64,000 bases of DNA from Sporothrix humicola (Eukaryota > Ascomycota > Sordariomycetes > Ophiostomatales > Ophiostomataceae). Positions 21,910 to 32,660 of the stretch are shown one piece after another. Each line of letters opens with the position of its first letter. Position 1 is the stretch's first letter. The stretch spans positions 62,001 through 126,000 of the forward strand of contig WNYE01000042.1 of the NCBI GenBank assembly GCA_021396245.1, given 5' to 3'. Made by a program: the position numbers and the translations under genes. The notes under the pieces are model-generated. The model was not told where the DNA came from and searched no databases. It was given only the letters and a program-made list of their open reading frames with translations.

Positions 21910-23568
21910 TCATGCACTTGACCCGTCCTTGGAAGACTCCTCGTTTAATGCGAGGCCTTCGACCTTGTGCAACGGCGATTCAACAGCGACTGTGGACGCC
22001 TTTTGGTTTGGCGAGACGCGGTGGTGGTGGTGTTCTCTGTCCTTATCACGTAGACTGGGCGATGCTGGACGGCTGTCCTTGCGGCGGAACAGGCTAATGT
22101 ACTCGCGCTGTGCAACGTATTCGCTCGTGGCGTAGCCCAGTATGCCCTGGATATCGCGGCTGCGGTGGCCCTTGATTCGGGCAATATCAGTCGACGAGTA
22201 CTTGACGAGGGCACGGCCCACTTCTGTCCCTGAAGCGACGAGGCTTGGGGTCGTAATGGCCGGGGTCGAGCCGTCTGCTGCAGCCGCTGGCTTGCGGTCA
22301 ACGACGACAATACGGACAGCATCGTTCTCCGAGAACGGGCCCTCGACGTCAACAACACCCACTGGCAGTAGACCTGCACGCTCGACTAGTGCCTGGTATG
22401 CGCCCTGGTCGATAAAGACGGTGCCGTGGGGGGCGAGGCCGTGCAGGATCCAGAACGACCGGTCGCGGACTGGCTCGGGCCATGGCAGGAAGCGAGTGTG
22501 GAGTGGCGGCTTGGTGAGGGTGGTGCTGTTGGAGAGAGAGGGAGCAGTAGCCACAGCTGCAGACGATGCAGCATTGGCTGTTGCGGCTGATAATGAGGCA
22601 AAGGACGAAGACTTTGGCAGGAGAGAAAGGCCCTGGGTGGCCTGGATGTGAGCAAGGATCTGGATGAGGTTGTCGGGGGTGTTGGACCGAGTGATGACAG
22701 TCGTGACGCCGGCCGATGTGGCCAACCGGGCAGCCACAATCTTGGTAGACATGCCGCCCGTTCCCAATGCAGAGCCAGGAGTAGAAACTATGGGTGTTAG
22801 TGAGGGAAACATGTGTCGTGTAAAGTGTTTTGTGAGAACTTACTGTCTGCTTCCAAGGCGTTGATATCTTCGACGACTTCAATGGGCTCAGCATCTGGGT
22901 GTTGGCGAGGGTTCTTGGTGTAGAGACAGTCAACGTCGGTCATGAGGAACAGCAGATCCGCGTGGATCATGGCTGCAGTAATGGCGGAAAGGGTATCGTT
23001 GTCGCCAAAGCGAATTTCCTCGACAGCCAGCGTGTCGTTCTCGTTGACAATGGGGATGACGCCCATATCAAATAGCTCTGCAAACGTGTTTTGAGCCCGA
23101 AGATATTGGGTGCGCTGGGTTGTTAGCAAGGCGTCAGGCCAATTGCCAATATCGTGGTGGTCGACTTACATCTGCTATATCGTTCCGTGTCAAGAGGATC
23201 TGGGCAATGGGCTGCCGCAGATGGCTGAACAGCGAGTCCCAAAGGCCAATGAGACGGCACTGGCCAATGGCAGCAAGCGCCTGCAGCTGGGCAAGGTGCT
23301 TTGGACGGTGCTCGACGTCCATTCTCCGCAGGCCGACGCCAATGGCACCGGACGAGACAATGACGACGCGGTGGCCATCTTTGCGAAGACGGACGGCCGT
23401 CTCGACGATCAGAGAGAGCGTTGCAATAAGCGGCTCATGGCTCACGGCGTCGATAATAGAGCTCGTTCCTGGAGGTTGTAAGTAAAGGAATATATGAGGA
23501 CATAAAATCTGTGAGACAAGAAACATACCGAGCTTGATGACGATGCCCAAAGGCCGTGGTCCCTTCAT
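21910..23568 (-). CDS. PRO1: Glutamate 5-kinase (first step of proline synthesis)
   Basis: Four exons (23568-23529, 23468-23170, 23114-22844, 22787-21910; introns 60, 55 and 56 nt) encode 495 aa. The enzyme phosphorylates L-glutamate with ATP to give glutamyl 5-phosphate for proline. The amino-acid-kinase domain is intact: VIKLGTSSI across intron 1, VIVSSGAIGVGLRRM, QILLTRNDIAD, VIPIVNENDTLAVEE with FGDNDTLSA, MTDVDCLYTKNPR and GTGGMSTKIVAAR. A PUA domain follows (around GPFSENDAVRIVVV to IKGHRSRDIQGILGY). The last 50 residues are His/Ser-rich and low-complexity. All four exons are needed for the catalytic core; any single open frame looks truncated. Confidence 0.95.
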
Positions 23569-24779
23569 GGCTGATTTTGTTAATAAAGATTGAAGAATGG
23601 GTATGAGATGAATGACGATGTAGTAGAATGAGCAGAGAGGAAAATATGAAAAGGAACAGGGTGTATATATGTGTTGTAGCGTGTATATTGACGTTCACAA
23701 CGCCGCACGACGTGCCGTCTTCTCTTTCCAACGGCTAGGGTGTAAGGAAGAGACAGGAAAAAGACAGAAAGATCGGGGCCGTCTGACGATCACGACACGT
23801 GAAAGCAGATGGGGAGAGGTATGGGATGAAGTGAAACACGAGGAAGGCCGCAGAAGAAAACAGAGAAATACAGAAACAAGAAACACTTGTGCACAGTAAA
23901 AAACGAAGAAAATAGCTCGGGAGTTCTTACACGAGTGATGGACGCTCTGCTGCAAAAGATTGTTGTGTGGATCCATTTGTCGGGATGCCCAACAGGGGGG
24001 TGGGCATGTATGACAGGGGACGGGACTGAGAAAAGAAAATAGAAGAAAAGAAAACTCTGAACGAGGGTGGCCCGTTCCCGCAGACGCAGCAACGACACGA
24101 CTGCAAGGAGACTGGAGAAGACGAGTGGACAAGAAACTTGAGACCGGAGAATGAGTCCTGCAAGAGCTGCACAAAAAACTGGAGATGTTTCTTGGTAGTC
24201 AGTCAGGGTATCGGAGGGCAGGAGCGAACGACATCTGACAACCAGTTTCCTTCTAGAAAAAAATTGGAATTAGTTCTGAGGAAAGGGCGTGGCCAAGGGG
24301 ATGGAAGGGCGCGGTTGGTCAATTGGAGTCATCGGGGAAGGTGCAGTCGTTGGCCATCGACTGTTCTTGCCGTCCCTTCGTCTTTTTTTGTCTTTTTTTA
24401 GAGCTTTTTTTCATCTTCCCCTCCACCACTAGCCCCGATGTCGGGTAGCAACAGCACGGGGAAGGGGCAGGCGGGACAGGACAGGCACTGTTACAGGGCA
24501 TCCCGTCATCCGCTAAATGCGCTACGGCAGATCGAGCCACAGCGGAATAATGGTTTTTGTTGGCGCTCTGTTTGGTCAATAACAGGCACCCTTCAACTTT
24601 TGGCGGGATGTCACGGGACCAGAGTCGTTCACCGCCCAAACAGCGATTTTTATCGATAGACGGCAGTATTGGCTTTCGTAGGGAAAGAGTGAGGAGAAAC
24701 ATCGTGAAGATCCCCGATCCTTGGTCCACAAGCATCTTTTCTGACGCCCAAGAAAAGCAACCACAACTCACACAACACA
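23569..24779. other. Divergent promoter region of PRO1 and ATP23
   Basis: 1.2 kb without a coding frame of quality; purine-rich on the plus strand to the left, GC-mixed near ATP23. A CACGTG E-box lies near 23,795. I see no clear TGACTCA CPC1 site next to PRO1. Confidence 0.55.
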
Positions 24780-25640
24780 ATGCCGACGTCAATACCATCA
24801 CAACTAGCAGGCACTGCTGCTGCACCCCCGGCAGTCGCCCATTCCACAGAGTCCATATCGACCCCGCCACCACCTTCCTCCTCTTCAGAATCGTCCTCCT
24901 CCGGCAACGACCGTTTGCAAAAGTTCCTCGAGAATGACCCGGCACGCACGGGATTCGACCCGCAAACCAGCTGGTGGATGACCTACTTCCGCATCCTGAG
25001 CGGGCAGGTCACCCCCGAGGGCATCCACCACTACCGCGAGTGGCGCTACCGCCAAAACGAGGAGCGAGACTGCAAGCGCTGCGAAGAGGCCCGCGACTAC
25101 ATGCTCAAGTACTCGCCGATTGTGCGCTTCATGGCCGAGAAGACGACGCAGCTCGGCGGGCACAAGCTGGACGGGAGCAACATTGTGTGCGCTCGGTGCC
25201 CGGCGCGTGTCACGGAAACGCCCGACGGCGAACTCAAGATTATGCGCCAGGGCGGCGGGTTCCACCCCGGCTTCGGCATCTTGCTGTGTGCCAACGAGAT
25301 GCGCGACCGCAAGCACCTCGAGGACAACCTGGCGCACGAGATGGTGCACGCGTACGACCACCTGCGGTGGAAGGTGGACTGGGACGACCTCAAGCACGCG
25401 GCATGCTCCGAGATTCGGGCGTCGATGCTGAGCGGCGAGTGCCGGTGGACAAGAGAGTCGATTACGCGCGGCAACTGGACGCTGACGCAACAGTTCCAGC
25501 GGTGCGTGCGCATGCGGGCGATCCAGTCGCTGACGGCACGGCCAAAGTGCAAGGACGACGTGCACGCCGCCAAGGTTGTCAACGAGGTCTGGGACTCGTG
25601 CTTCAGCGATACTCGGCCATTTGACGATATCTATAAGTAG
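24780..25640 (+). CDS. ATP23: Mitochondrial inner membrane metalloprotease/chaperone Atp23
   Basis: One exon, 286 aa. Atp23 acts in the mitochondrial intermembrane space, removing the Atp6 presequence in yeast and helping F1Fo ATP synthase assembly. The zinc-protease motif HEMVH is at residues 186-190 (LAHEMVHAYDHLRW). Paired cysteines typical of the family are present: C98/C101 (ERDCKRCEEA), C137/C140 (VCARCPAR) and C170 (ILLCANEMRDRKHLE). Residues 1-43 are a Pro/Ser/Thr-rich, poorly conserved extension and not a classic Arg-rich presequence, which fits oxidative-trap import. The C-terminus VWDSCFSDTRPFDDIYK matches the family end. The ATG at 24780 is the first in frame, after an ACACAACACA leader. 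Confidence 0.96.
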   Translation: MPTSIPSQLAGTAAAPPAVAHSTESISTPPPPSSSSESSSSGNDRLQKFLENDPARTGFDPQTSWWMTYFRILSGQVTPEGIHHYREWRYRQNEERDCKRCEEARDYMLKYSPIVRFMAEKTTQLGGHKLDGSNIVCARCPARVTETPDGELKIMRQGGGFHPGFGILLCANEMRDRKHLEDNLAHEMVHAYDHLRWKVDWDDLKHAACSEIRASMLSGECRWTRESITRGNWTLTQQFQRCVRMRAIQSLTARPKCKDDVHAAKVVNEVWDSCFSDTRPFDDIYK

Positions 25641-25997
25641 AGAGTGGGCGAGGAAGGAGAGGAGAGAGATCAAGGAGTAGATGGGCATAGAAAGGGGGTC
25701 GCTGTCGAGAGTGGACGGCCTGCATTGCATAGAACTTGCATAAACGCGATGAACACGATTTTGAAGTCAATATCCCCATTCCCTGTATTAAGCCATGTAC
25801 CAACAATACGAAACAATACCAAAGACATAGAAAAGACAAAGGAAGCAAAGCAAGCAAACAAAAACGCCGAGTATACAATCCCTCATATGCATATGCATGG
25901 TCCCAGCTCAGTGCACTCTGCCATTTCGCCGAAATAAATAGATCTCTCTCCGCACCCTCATCACATCTCTCATTCTCTCTCCTCAGCGTGCGTCTGT
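25641..25997. other. Convergent intergenic region (3' flanks of ATP23 and Aurora kinase)
   Basis: About 360 bp, A-rich (25,790-25,870), with no gene. Both 3' UTRs are expected here. Confidence 0.65.
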
Positions 25998-27430
25998 CTA
26001 CTCGCCACCCTTGGTCTTTTCCCGGTTGGTCGCCCGCTCGCCCTTGACGCAGTGCTTGATGATCCAAGGGTGCTGCTGAACAGCGTCGAGTGGCAGTCTC
26101 TTTGCCGGGTCGAGAACGAGGAGCTGCAATATATCAGTATGGGAAGAACATGGAGTGCTTTGTTAATATGGGCGCATTGTAGGCCTACCTTCTTGATGAG
26201 ATCCCGAGCTTCGGGACTGACAAAGGACGGAATGGTCATGTCGGCGCGCGCAATGCGGCGATGCGTCATGACCATGGTGTCCTCGAACGGCGCCTCGCCC
26301 ACCAGAAACTCGTACGTCAGGACACCCAGACTCCACAGGTCGACCTTTTCGTCGTATGAGTTGTCGTTGCCGCTGCCGTGCGGGCGCACCATCTCTGGCG
26401 GCAGGTAGTCGAGGGTGCCGCACAGCGTTGTGCGGCGGTGGTTGGGCGCGTGCACACTCCAGCCGAAATCGGAAATCTTGAGCTCGCCGTGGATGCCGAC
26501 CAGAATGTTCTCGGGCTTGATGTCGCGGTGGATGACGTGCTTGCGGTGCAGGTACCGCAGGGCCGAGGCCATCTGTGCAATGTACTGTGCCGCCTTCCAC
26601 TCGGGGAAGCGGTTCTCCTTGCGGAGGTGCTTGTACAGCTCACCACGTCCCGCAAACTCGAGGATCAAGAAGATGCGCTTGCTGTCGTGGAAGTGGCCGT
26701 ACATCTTGAGGATGTTGGGGTGGCGCAGGTTGCTCTGGATCTCGACCTCGCGACGCACCTGCTTCTCGACACCAGAGCCGTGCTGCAGCTCGGCCTTGTA
26801 GAGCACCTTGAGCGCGCAGATGAAGCCACTGCTGCGCTCGCGGGCCAGGTAGACACGGCCGAACTTGCCCTTGCCGAGCGGGCGGCCAATCTCAAACATG
26901 CCCAGATGGAACTGGCGCGGCTGGTTGTAGAGCGGTGCTGATGCCAGATCGGTCGAGGATGCAGAGTCGCCACCACTTGAGGACGTCTTCTTTTCATGCT
27001 CGGAGATCTCTGTTGTTGATACTGTTGTCTCGTCGGAGGCCACTGCGACTGTTGTTGTGACGACGCCGCGGCTCTTGCCCGTGGGCGAGGTAGGGTGGTG
27101 GTCTCTGCTGCTGCCGCTGGTTGTTGTTGACACTGTTGTTGACGCTGCTGCGCCCTTCCAGTGTGATGTGGATTGTGATGAGGAGGATGTTGTGTTGGCG
27201 CTCTGGGCTTGCAGGGCGACCTTGAAGAGGTTTCGGTTTGTGCTTTGGGATGTAGCGGCCATGCCCTGTTCGTGGGTTAGCATGTTGATGATGACAACGA
27301 CGATGGGATGGATGTATTCTCGTTCTTCTCAACTCACCTTGGCTTTGGGATACATGCGGCTGCCTTCGCCGTTCTCGTCGTTGACCGACATCCGCTCGAA
27401 GCGAGATTCTAGGACGCGGGTGGCCGCCAT
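25998..27430 (-). CDS. IPL1: Aurora protein kinase
   Basis: Three exons (27430-27338, 27265-26189, 26123-25998; introns 72 and 65 nt) encode 431 aa. Aurora is the chromosomal-passenger kinase that corrects kinetochore-microtubule attachment. Residues 1-150 are Ser/Thr-rich and disordered. The kinase domain starts near 154 with FEIGRPLGKGKFGRVYLA. K184 and E204 form the usual salt bridge; the catalytic loop is HRDIKPEN with D279; DFG is at 297-299. The activation loop RRTTLCGT carries T311, equivalent to human T288, and is followed by the Aurora sequence LDYLPPEM. Exon 3 supplies the last helices (LLVLDPAKRLPLDAVQQHPW); reading through intron 2 instead would lose them. PP1, its antagonist, lies 16 kb away. 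Confidence 0.96.
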
Positions 27431-28482
27431 TGTGTGTGTGGAGGCGTGGTGATAACACTGTTGGAGAGAGAGGGAGAGGATGAGAGGATGCGAAAAGAAA
27501 GAGAAGAAGTTGCTCGAGGAAAGCAACAAAAGAAAAGAGAGACGAACAGGCGAAAGTTGTCGACGGGAAGCTGGGCGATGAGGAAAGAGGAAAGAAGGCC
27601 CAATTGTCGATCAAGGATAGTGCTGCAAGTATATCCAGGTATTGGGTCCTGCTTGTTATTATTCTCCAGCTTTCTTCTGGGGTCCGTTGTGGTGTGCGAT
27701 TACAAAGGCAGAATTACTCACATTGCTTTTCAAAGCAGTCAAAATACAAAGGGGGTCAAAATACACACAAAAATACACATAGCCTGGTCGCCCCAGTGGC
27801 AGGAGCGGTCGGACGGTTTTGACGATGCAGTCTCCACTCTGTGTACTTGGGAGCTGACCGTGGTTGCCCCAGCGACGGTCGCAACTGCCATTTGGTGGTG
27901 TTAACAGCGACGGGTGTGCGCACCCCGCACCTTCTGTTAGTGCACTTGATTGCTCCAAACGGCACACTGCACAATTGAAACATCTTTCCGAAAAAGGCAA
28001 TTTGACTTTTAGATACATTTTGTTGTCCACAGTCTTGCCCTTCTCATGCAACTTGACTTCTGGTCGCATCCCGCACACCGCTAACGATGGATGCGCAAAC
28101 AACGACAACAGCCAATTGCACGATCGGGCAAAGCGTCCGGATCTACTAAATAACAAAGGATTGAATAACAGACAGCCACCTGTGGTGCCGAAATTTGACA
28201 TTGAAATCAAAATCCAAAATCGCAAAACGCAATGCTCATAAAAAAAGGAGCAATAGCAAAGGGGTATCATCCGAGCGCCGTCTCGATCCAACAAGTTGAA
28301 AAGAGAAGAAGAAAAGCAGAAGGAAGAAACCGAAAAAAAGAAAGGCTGAAGGAAGAAAAACGAAGAAAGAATGCCATCCGATACATGACAGCTTGAAAGT
28401 CTAACGTCGGCCAGGAAGCAATAGCTCACATCAGTCCGATTCCGACGATATGGAATTGCGCTTTGAACCGAACATGTGCAAT
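27431..28482. other. Intergenic: Aurora kinase promoter and 3' flank of the coiled-coil gene
   Basis: A 256-codon minus-strand open frame crosses this region but has no domain-like content and an erratic composition, so I do not call it. No RNA gene or repeat beyond A-rich runs (28,300-28,370). Confidence 0.5.
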
Positions 28483-29910
28483 TTACTGGTTCGAGCTTGC
28501 GTTTGACTCGAGCTCGTCGAATGACGAAGTCGGCGACGGGATGTGGAAATACTCCTCGTCGTGGTCTTCGTCGTCCGCTGAGCGGACGAGCACAAACCCG
28601 ACCCCATCCTCGGAAACTTCCTCGGCAACCTCCTGGTCAGGAGGAGTCGGTGTGGGCCCCCGGGTGCCCGCGACGATTTCCTCGGGGTCAAACTCAAAGG
28701 CGGCGTTGGCCGGCTCAGGATGGGCAACAACGCCGGAAAAGTTGGCAAACGGGTCGGCCTCGAGGTCCACGTCAAGGCTGACCTCGATCGAGGTGCCCTC
28801 GGCCAGGTTGATGTCGTCGTTCTCGTCCTTGGCCTTGGCCTTGTCGTCTTTGTCGTCCTCGTTATTGTCGTCCTCGTCCCTGTCGTCCTCGTCGCTGGGG
28901 GCTGTGGGGGGCGAGGAGACGTAGGAATCGGTGCCCTCGGCGTTCTCAACGTTGCTGAGGGCTTCACTGGCTTCAAGGTAGTCTTCGCTGAGAAGGGTTC
29001 TACGATAGTCGACGTCGTGCGACCAGCCGGAAAGCATGAAAAGATTGTTTCTGAGGGCAGCCCGGGTGGCGTCGTTGCTGGGGCCGGGGTTGGTGGCACC
29101 AGAATTGGCAGTGGCCTGGATCCGATCCTCGATGATTACCTGGCGCAACCAATGGCGAGCGGCGTCCTGGAGGCGAGCCTGTTGGCGGGCAGCCCATTGG
29201 GTGTCGTCGGTGAAGCCGGGGTTGGCAGCAGAAGTGGCAGCGGTCTGGTTATGGGCCTGGACCTCGGCCTCGTCGCTGGGGCCGGGGTCAGCAGCAGCAG
29301 GGGTGGTAGCGGCATCGTTGTTGGCCTCGTTGCGGACCTCGTTGGCGGTCTCGTTGGCGGTCTCGTTGGCGGCACCGTGGTTGTTGTTGCGGGCTGAGCC
29401 GGCAATCACGCCCAGGATTTCGCGGCGGGCATGCTCGTCCAGGGACACGAACGCGAAGAGGGCGGACAGATAGTCTCCGGCGTCCTCCGTCGCGTCCCAA
29501 CAAATTTCGCCCAACTGGGCGTCGAGTCTTGCCAGCTCGGCGGCAAAGCTTCCGAGCCCGGCCTGGAATCTCTCCAACCCAGCGTCAAATCGGGCGTCGA
29601 GACTTGCCAAGTCGATGTCAAGTTGGGCTTCGAGCCTGGCCAGCCTGGCAGACAAGCCCTCGATCCCGACCTTGAGTCTTTCCAACTGGGTGTCAAGTTG
29701 GACGCCGAGCTCGGTCTGGAGTCTTCCCAACCGGATGTCAACTCGGTCAAAACACTCCACTGCTTGCGCGAGGGCCGGCTCGATGGCCTGCTTAAACTTC
29801 ATTTCGACAAAATCGAGCACCTCGCTGCAACTGGGCGGGTTCTCGACGGAGTCCGTGAGGAACTTCCGCCACGTGTTATTGCGAGGGCCGCGGTTGCCCT
29901 CGGGAGGCAT
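28483..29910 (-). CDS. Hypothetical coiled-coil protein with internal duplications
   Basis: Single open frame, 475 aa; family not recognised. Residues about 20-60 look helical (EVLDFVEMKFKQAIEPALA). Residues about 60-135 are an amphipathic coiled coil with an internal duplication: LERLKVGIEGLSARLARLE and LERFQAGLGSFAAELARLD are homologous and about 37 residues apart. Next come an NETANETANEVRNEANN run and imperfect repeats centred on DPGPSDEA, NPGFTDDT and NPGPSNDA (about 200-275). The last 150 residues are acidic, with a DRDEDDNNEDDKDD stretch. There is no signal peptide or membrane segment. The repeats and acidic tail suggest a fast-evolving, lineage-restricted protein; a scaffold role would be a guess. 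The frame is well supported by its length and GC-rich codon choice. Confidence 0.75.
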   Translation of the reverse strand: MPPEGNRGPRNNTWRKFLTDSVENPPSCSEVLDFVEMKFKQAIEPALAQAVECFDRVDIRLGRLQTELGVQLDTQLERLKVGIEGLSARLARLEAQLDIDLASLDARFDAGLERFQAGLGSFAAELARLDAQLGEICWDATEDAGDYLSALFAFVSLDEHARREILGVIAGSARNNNHGAANETANETANEVRNEANNDAATTPAAADPGPSDEAEVQAHNQTAATSAANPGFTDDTQWAARQQARLQDAARHWLRQVIIEDRIQATANSGATNPGPSNDATRAALRNNLFMLSGWSHDVDYRRTLLSEDYLEASEALSNVENAEGTDSYVSSPPTAPSDEDDRDEDDNNEDDKDDKAKAKDENDDINLAEGTSIEVSLDVDLEADPFANFSGVVAHPEPANAAFEFDPEEIVAGTRGPTPTPPDQEVAEEVSEDGVGFVLVRSADDEDHDEEYFHIPSPTSSFDELESNASSNQ

Positions 29911-30999
29911 CGTGACGGTCGGTTGGTTGTTTTCTGCGAGATCAGTTAGGAGGAATTATTCGATATTTTAGAAGGAATGCAGCGAGAAGTCTCTGCTGAA
30001 AAGATCGTTGAAGTCTACGCACTGGAATTGGTGAAAGAGAGAGAAAGAGCTCGTTGAATTCAACGAGATCGAAAGGAAGAAAAGGAGAGGATACGAACGT
30101 AACGATCACGAAGAAGGGGTGTTAAAAAGTGAGGGTAGACATCATTTTTTTGAACATCTCTTTCCTCCTTTCTTTTTTCCCCCTTCTGTTGGGGGCAGGT
30201 GGCCCTTTTTATTGCCTACTAAATTTTGAGCGCCCTGGAAAAAAAAATCATCTCGTCGTAATGTGTAAGCCCTTTTATGTTTGAGGCCATTGCTCTCCGT
30301 ATACATGATGTAAGATACATGATGTACATGAGTGCGGTAGCTTCTATAAAGTCTACCTTTCGGCGCGTGTCGATATCTGATAGATGGTCATTCAACAGTG
30401 GTGTACACTGTAGACACTTGGCTAGCTTGTGCTGTATTGTAGAGCTACATCTCCTGTGAGAACCCGAGGCCGCTAGATGACTCTTTTCGTCGATGTATAA
30501 ATTCGGTGGGATACACCGTAGGTGAACCCTTATGTGGTTCAGGGTCCAGTTCGAGACGGCTGTGGCCGTAGATGCTTGTTAGTGTACTTGGTACTTTCAT
30601 ATAGCACTGTGGTTGTGGCACTGATTAGATAACCGCAAGGCTCTGGCCGGCAGGGCCTTCCCCACCTAATAGCTCCCACCCCGCGCCTGCACAGTAATTA
30701 CTGAGAGTGCCCTTTAGCTCACACCAATAACATTTCGTTCTTCGACGGACCCTTTGGAGCTGACAAGCTCTCAACTACTCTCCGTACTTCAACCAACAAA
30801 CTGAACCTACATCGACCAGGGTCTTTCTCATCTATCGCAGGCTATCATCGACTACGACGAGCATCTCCCTAAGCACCCCGGCCCTCGTCATCGATAGCCG
30901 CCGATATAACTTGCTCAGCCCCCTTCCGCCAGCCCAAATTACGAACTGGAAAACCCAGTACTGCAACTTTCAGACATACAGACGTTCAGACGCCCCGCC
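29911..30999. other. Divergent promoter region (coiled-coil gene and TIP41)
   Basis: No gene. TACATGATGTA occurs twice, 14 bp apart (30302-30312 and 30316-30326). A long CT-rich leader with CTCTCCGTAC near 30,776 runs up to the TIP41 start. Confidence 0.55.
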
Positions 31000-32010
31000 A
31001 TGGCGACCGCTCTACGAAACGACATCAGCTCGCCCAACGAGCCCTTTCTGTCGCCCGATGACTTGTCCCAGGCTACGCGCAGGCATGTGCAGGGCCGCTG
31101 GCAGATCAGCTCGCGTAAGCTGCCCATTTCGCGCGCGGGCGCCATCGACGACATGACAAATCGCATTTCCATCCCCGTCCCCGAAATGATCTTTGGCGAC
31201 AACCAGGTGGCGATTGAGCACCTGCCGTCGGGGTGGAAGATCTGGTTCGATGCGGGCGACGCGCTCGACCAGGTCGACAAGACGGGCCAGGGCCGGCTGC
31301 AGGTCGCCTATGCAAACGACTGGGCGAGCAGTCGAGAAATGAGCTCGGTGGAGGGCATCCAGGACGTGCGGGCATACGACTGGAGCTACACAACGCCATA
31401 CAAGGGGACGGAGAAGGCGGTGGGAGGCACAGACTCGGCGGCGTCCACAACAGCACCAACAACATCCACAGAAGCAGCGCCGACGGTCAACGGTGTTGCA
31501 TCAGAAAGCGCAAGCACAAACACAGAAACGATTCTTCCGCCACCACCACCAAACTCCTCCGCCTCCGCCTCGACACGCCTCACTCCCACAACGACAGTCA
31601 CCTCCCTCCCGCTCGACCTCTTGCGCCGCCGCGACCCCATCGTCTTCCACGACGACGTCATCCTCTACGAAAGCGAGCTCGACGACAATGGCATATCGGT
31701 CCTGCGCGTCAAGATCCGCGTCATGCCCCAGCGGCTGTTGCTTTTGAGCCGTTTCTACTTGCGCCTCGATAATGTCCTGGTGCGCGTTCGTGATACTCGG
31801 GTTTATGTTGATTTTGAGACGGACGAGGTTCTGCGTGAATACACGGCCCGGGAAGATTCGTTTGCCAACGTCCAGCGCACACTGACGTCTCGCGGCCTTC
31901 GCGCTGATGGGGTCATGGTCGCCCTGAGAGATGCGAATCAGGTGGCGGATCTGCTACCAGTCGTGGAAAACACAATGGAGCGGCTGGATTTGGGACGTCG
32001 GGCGGCATGA
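31000..32010 (+). CDS. TIP41: TIP41-like TOR/PP2A signalling regulator
   Basis: Single exon, 336 aa. Tip41 binds Tap42 (alpha4) in yeast and controls PP2A-type phosphatases downstream of TORC1. Family features seen: WQISSRKLPISRAGAIDDMT, the core IPVPEMIFGDNQVAIEH, the acidic/aromatic segment YDWSYTTPYKGT, HDDVILYESELDDNGISVL and the strand-rich MPQRLLLLSRFYLRLDNVLV. The family's DTRVYVDF, followed by the REYTAREDSF segment, is present near the end. Residues about 140-205 are a Ser/Thr/Pro-rich insert that splits the conserved domain; it has no splice signals, so I read it as a protein loop and not an intron. The start is the first ATG, after CCCCGCC. Confidence 0.94.
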   Translation: MATALRNDISSPNEPFLSPDDLSQATRRHVQGRWQISSRKLPISRAGAIDDMTNRISIPVPEMIFGDNQVAIEHLPSGWKIWFDAGDALDQVDKTGQGRLQVAYANDWASSREMSSVEGIQDVRAYDWSYTTPYKGTEKAVGGTDSAASTTAPTTSTEAAPTVNGVASESASTNTETILPPPPPNSSASASTRLTPTTTVTSLPLDLLRRRDPIVFHDDVILYESELDDNGISVLRVKIRVMPQRLLLLSRFYLRLDNVLVRVRDTRVYVDFETDEVLREYTAREDSFANVQRTLTSRGLRADGVMVALRDANQVADLLPVVENTMERLDLGRRAA

Positions 32011-32230
32011 TAAGCTAGGATCGGATAGAGATTTTGGTGCGATTTATGGTAAAATAAGCTTGTGAGCAAGGAGCATCATGGCTATGATATACTCTTTTTT
32101 TTTCGAAGCAATTTGATGCCACTTAACAGGAAACGTGCCCAGGCATGATATAGATATCATTTCAAATTCTCCATTTTAACTAAAAAAAACCACACAAATT
32201 TTTTTTTTTTTTTTTCTTTTTTTTTTTTTA

Positions 32231-32261
<31 letters not shown>

Positions 32262-32660
32262 GAGAATCCGGCAGAGTGACAGCGTTTGTGATGAAGGAGC
32301 AACGACTGGTGATTCCTGACACCACCGAGGCTCCTGGCCCTCCCTCTTTTTACTCTTACAAGACAAACACGCAGAACACAACAATGGTGATTCTTTTCAC
32401 ATTGTCAAAACATCGCTGCCTTTGAGCCTAACCCAAGATAGTTTTCACTCTCCGTCTTCCCTACCTACACATCACTTACATCTAACATCACGATCATCGT
32501 TTTCACCTTCAAATCAAACAACAGTCCCCATTCGCATGGCTGCGACGGCCGAGTGACGTTAAAGTGACGACAAAAGCACGCATAATGAAAGCGATAACAA
32601 CATCACCAACACCGCTACCACCTTCACCCTCACCCTCTAACTCTACTTCTCAATAGCGAT
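32011..32660. other. Intergenic region with long poly-T tracts
   Basis: No gene. It holds the TIP41 3' flank, the poly-T block at 32199-32261 and the presumed promoter of the acidic-protein gene. Confidence 0.6.
32199..32261. repeat. Triple poly-T tract (T17, T13, T29)
   Basis: T17 at 32199-32215, C, T13 at 32217-32229, ACC, then T29 at 32233-32261. It could be a nucleosome-excluding element, or on the minus strand a poly-A remnant of a retroposed sequence. I saw no flanking target-site duplication. Homopolymer lengths are prone to assembly error. Confidence 0.9.

Noticed and set aside
27659..28429. 256-codon minus-strand open frame
   Set aside because: No domain, erratic composition and no splice-supported extension.
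31408..31610. Low-complexity insert in TIP41 considered as a retained intron
   Set aside because: No GT donor with branch and AG acceptor at its borders; Ser/Thr/Pro loops are compatible with a protein linker.
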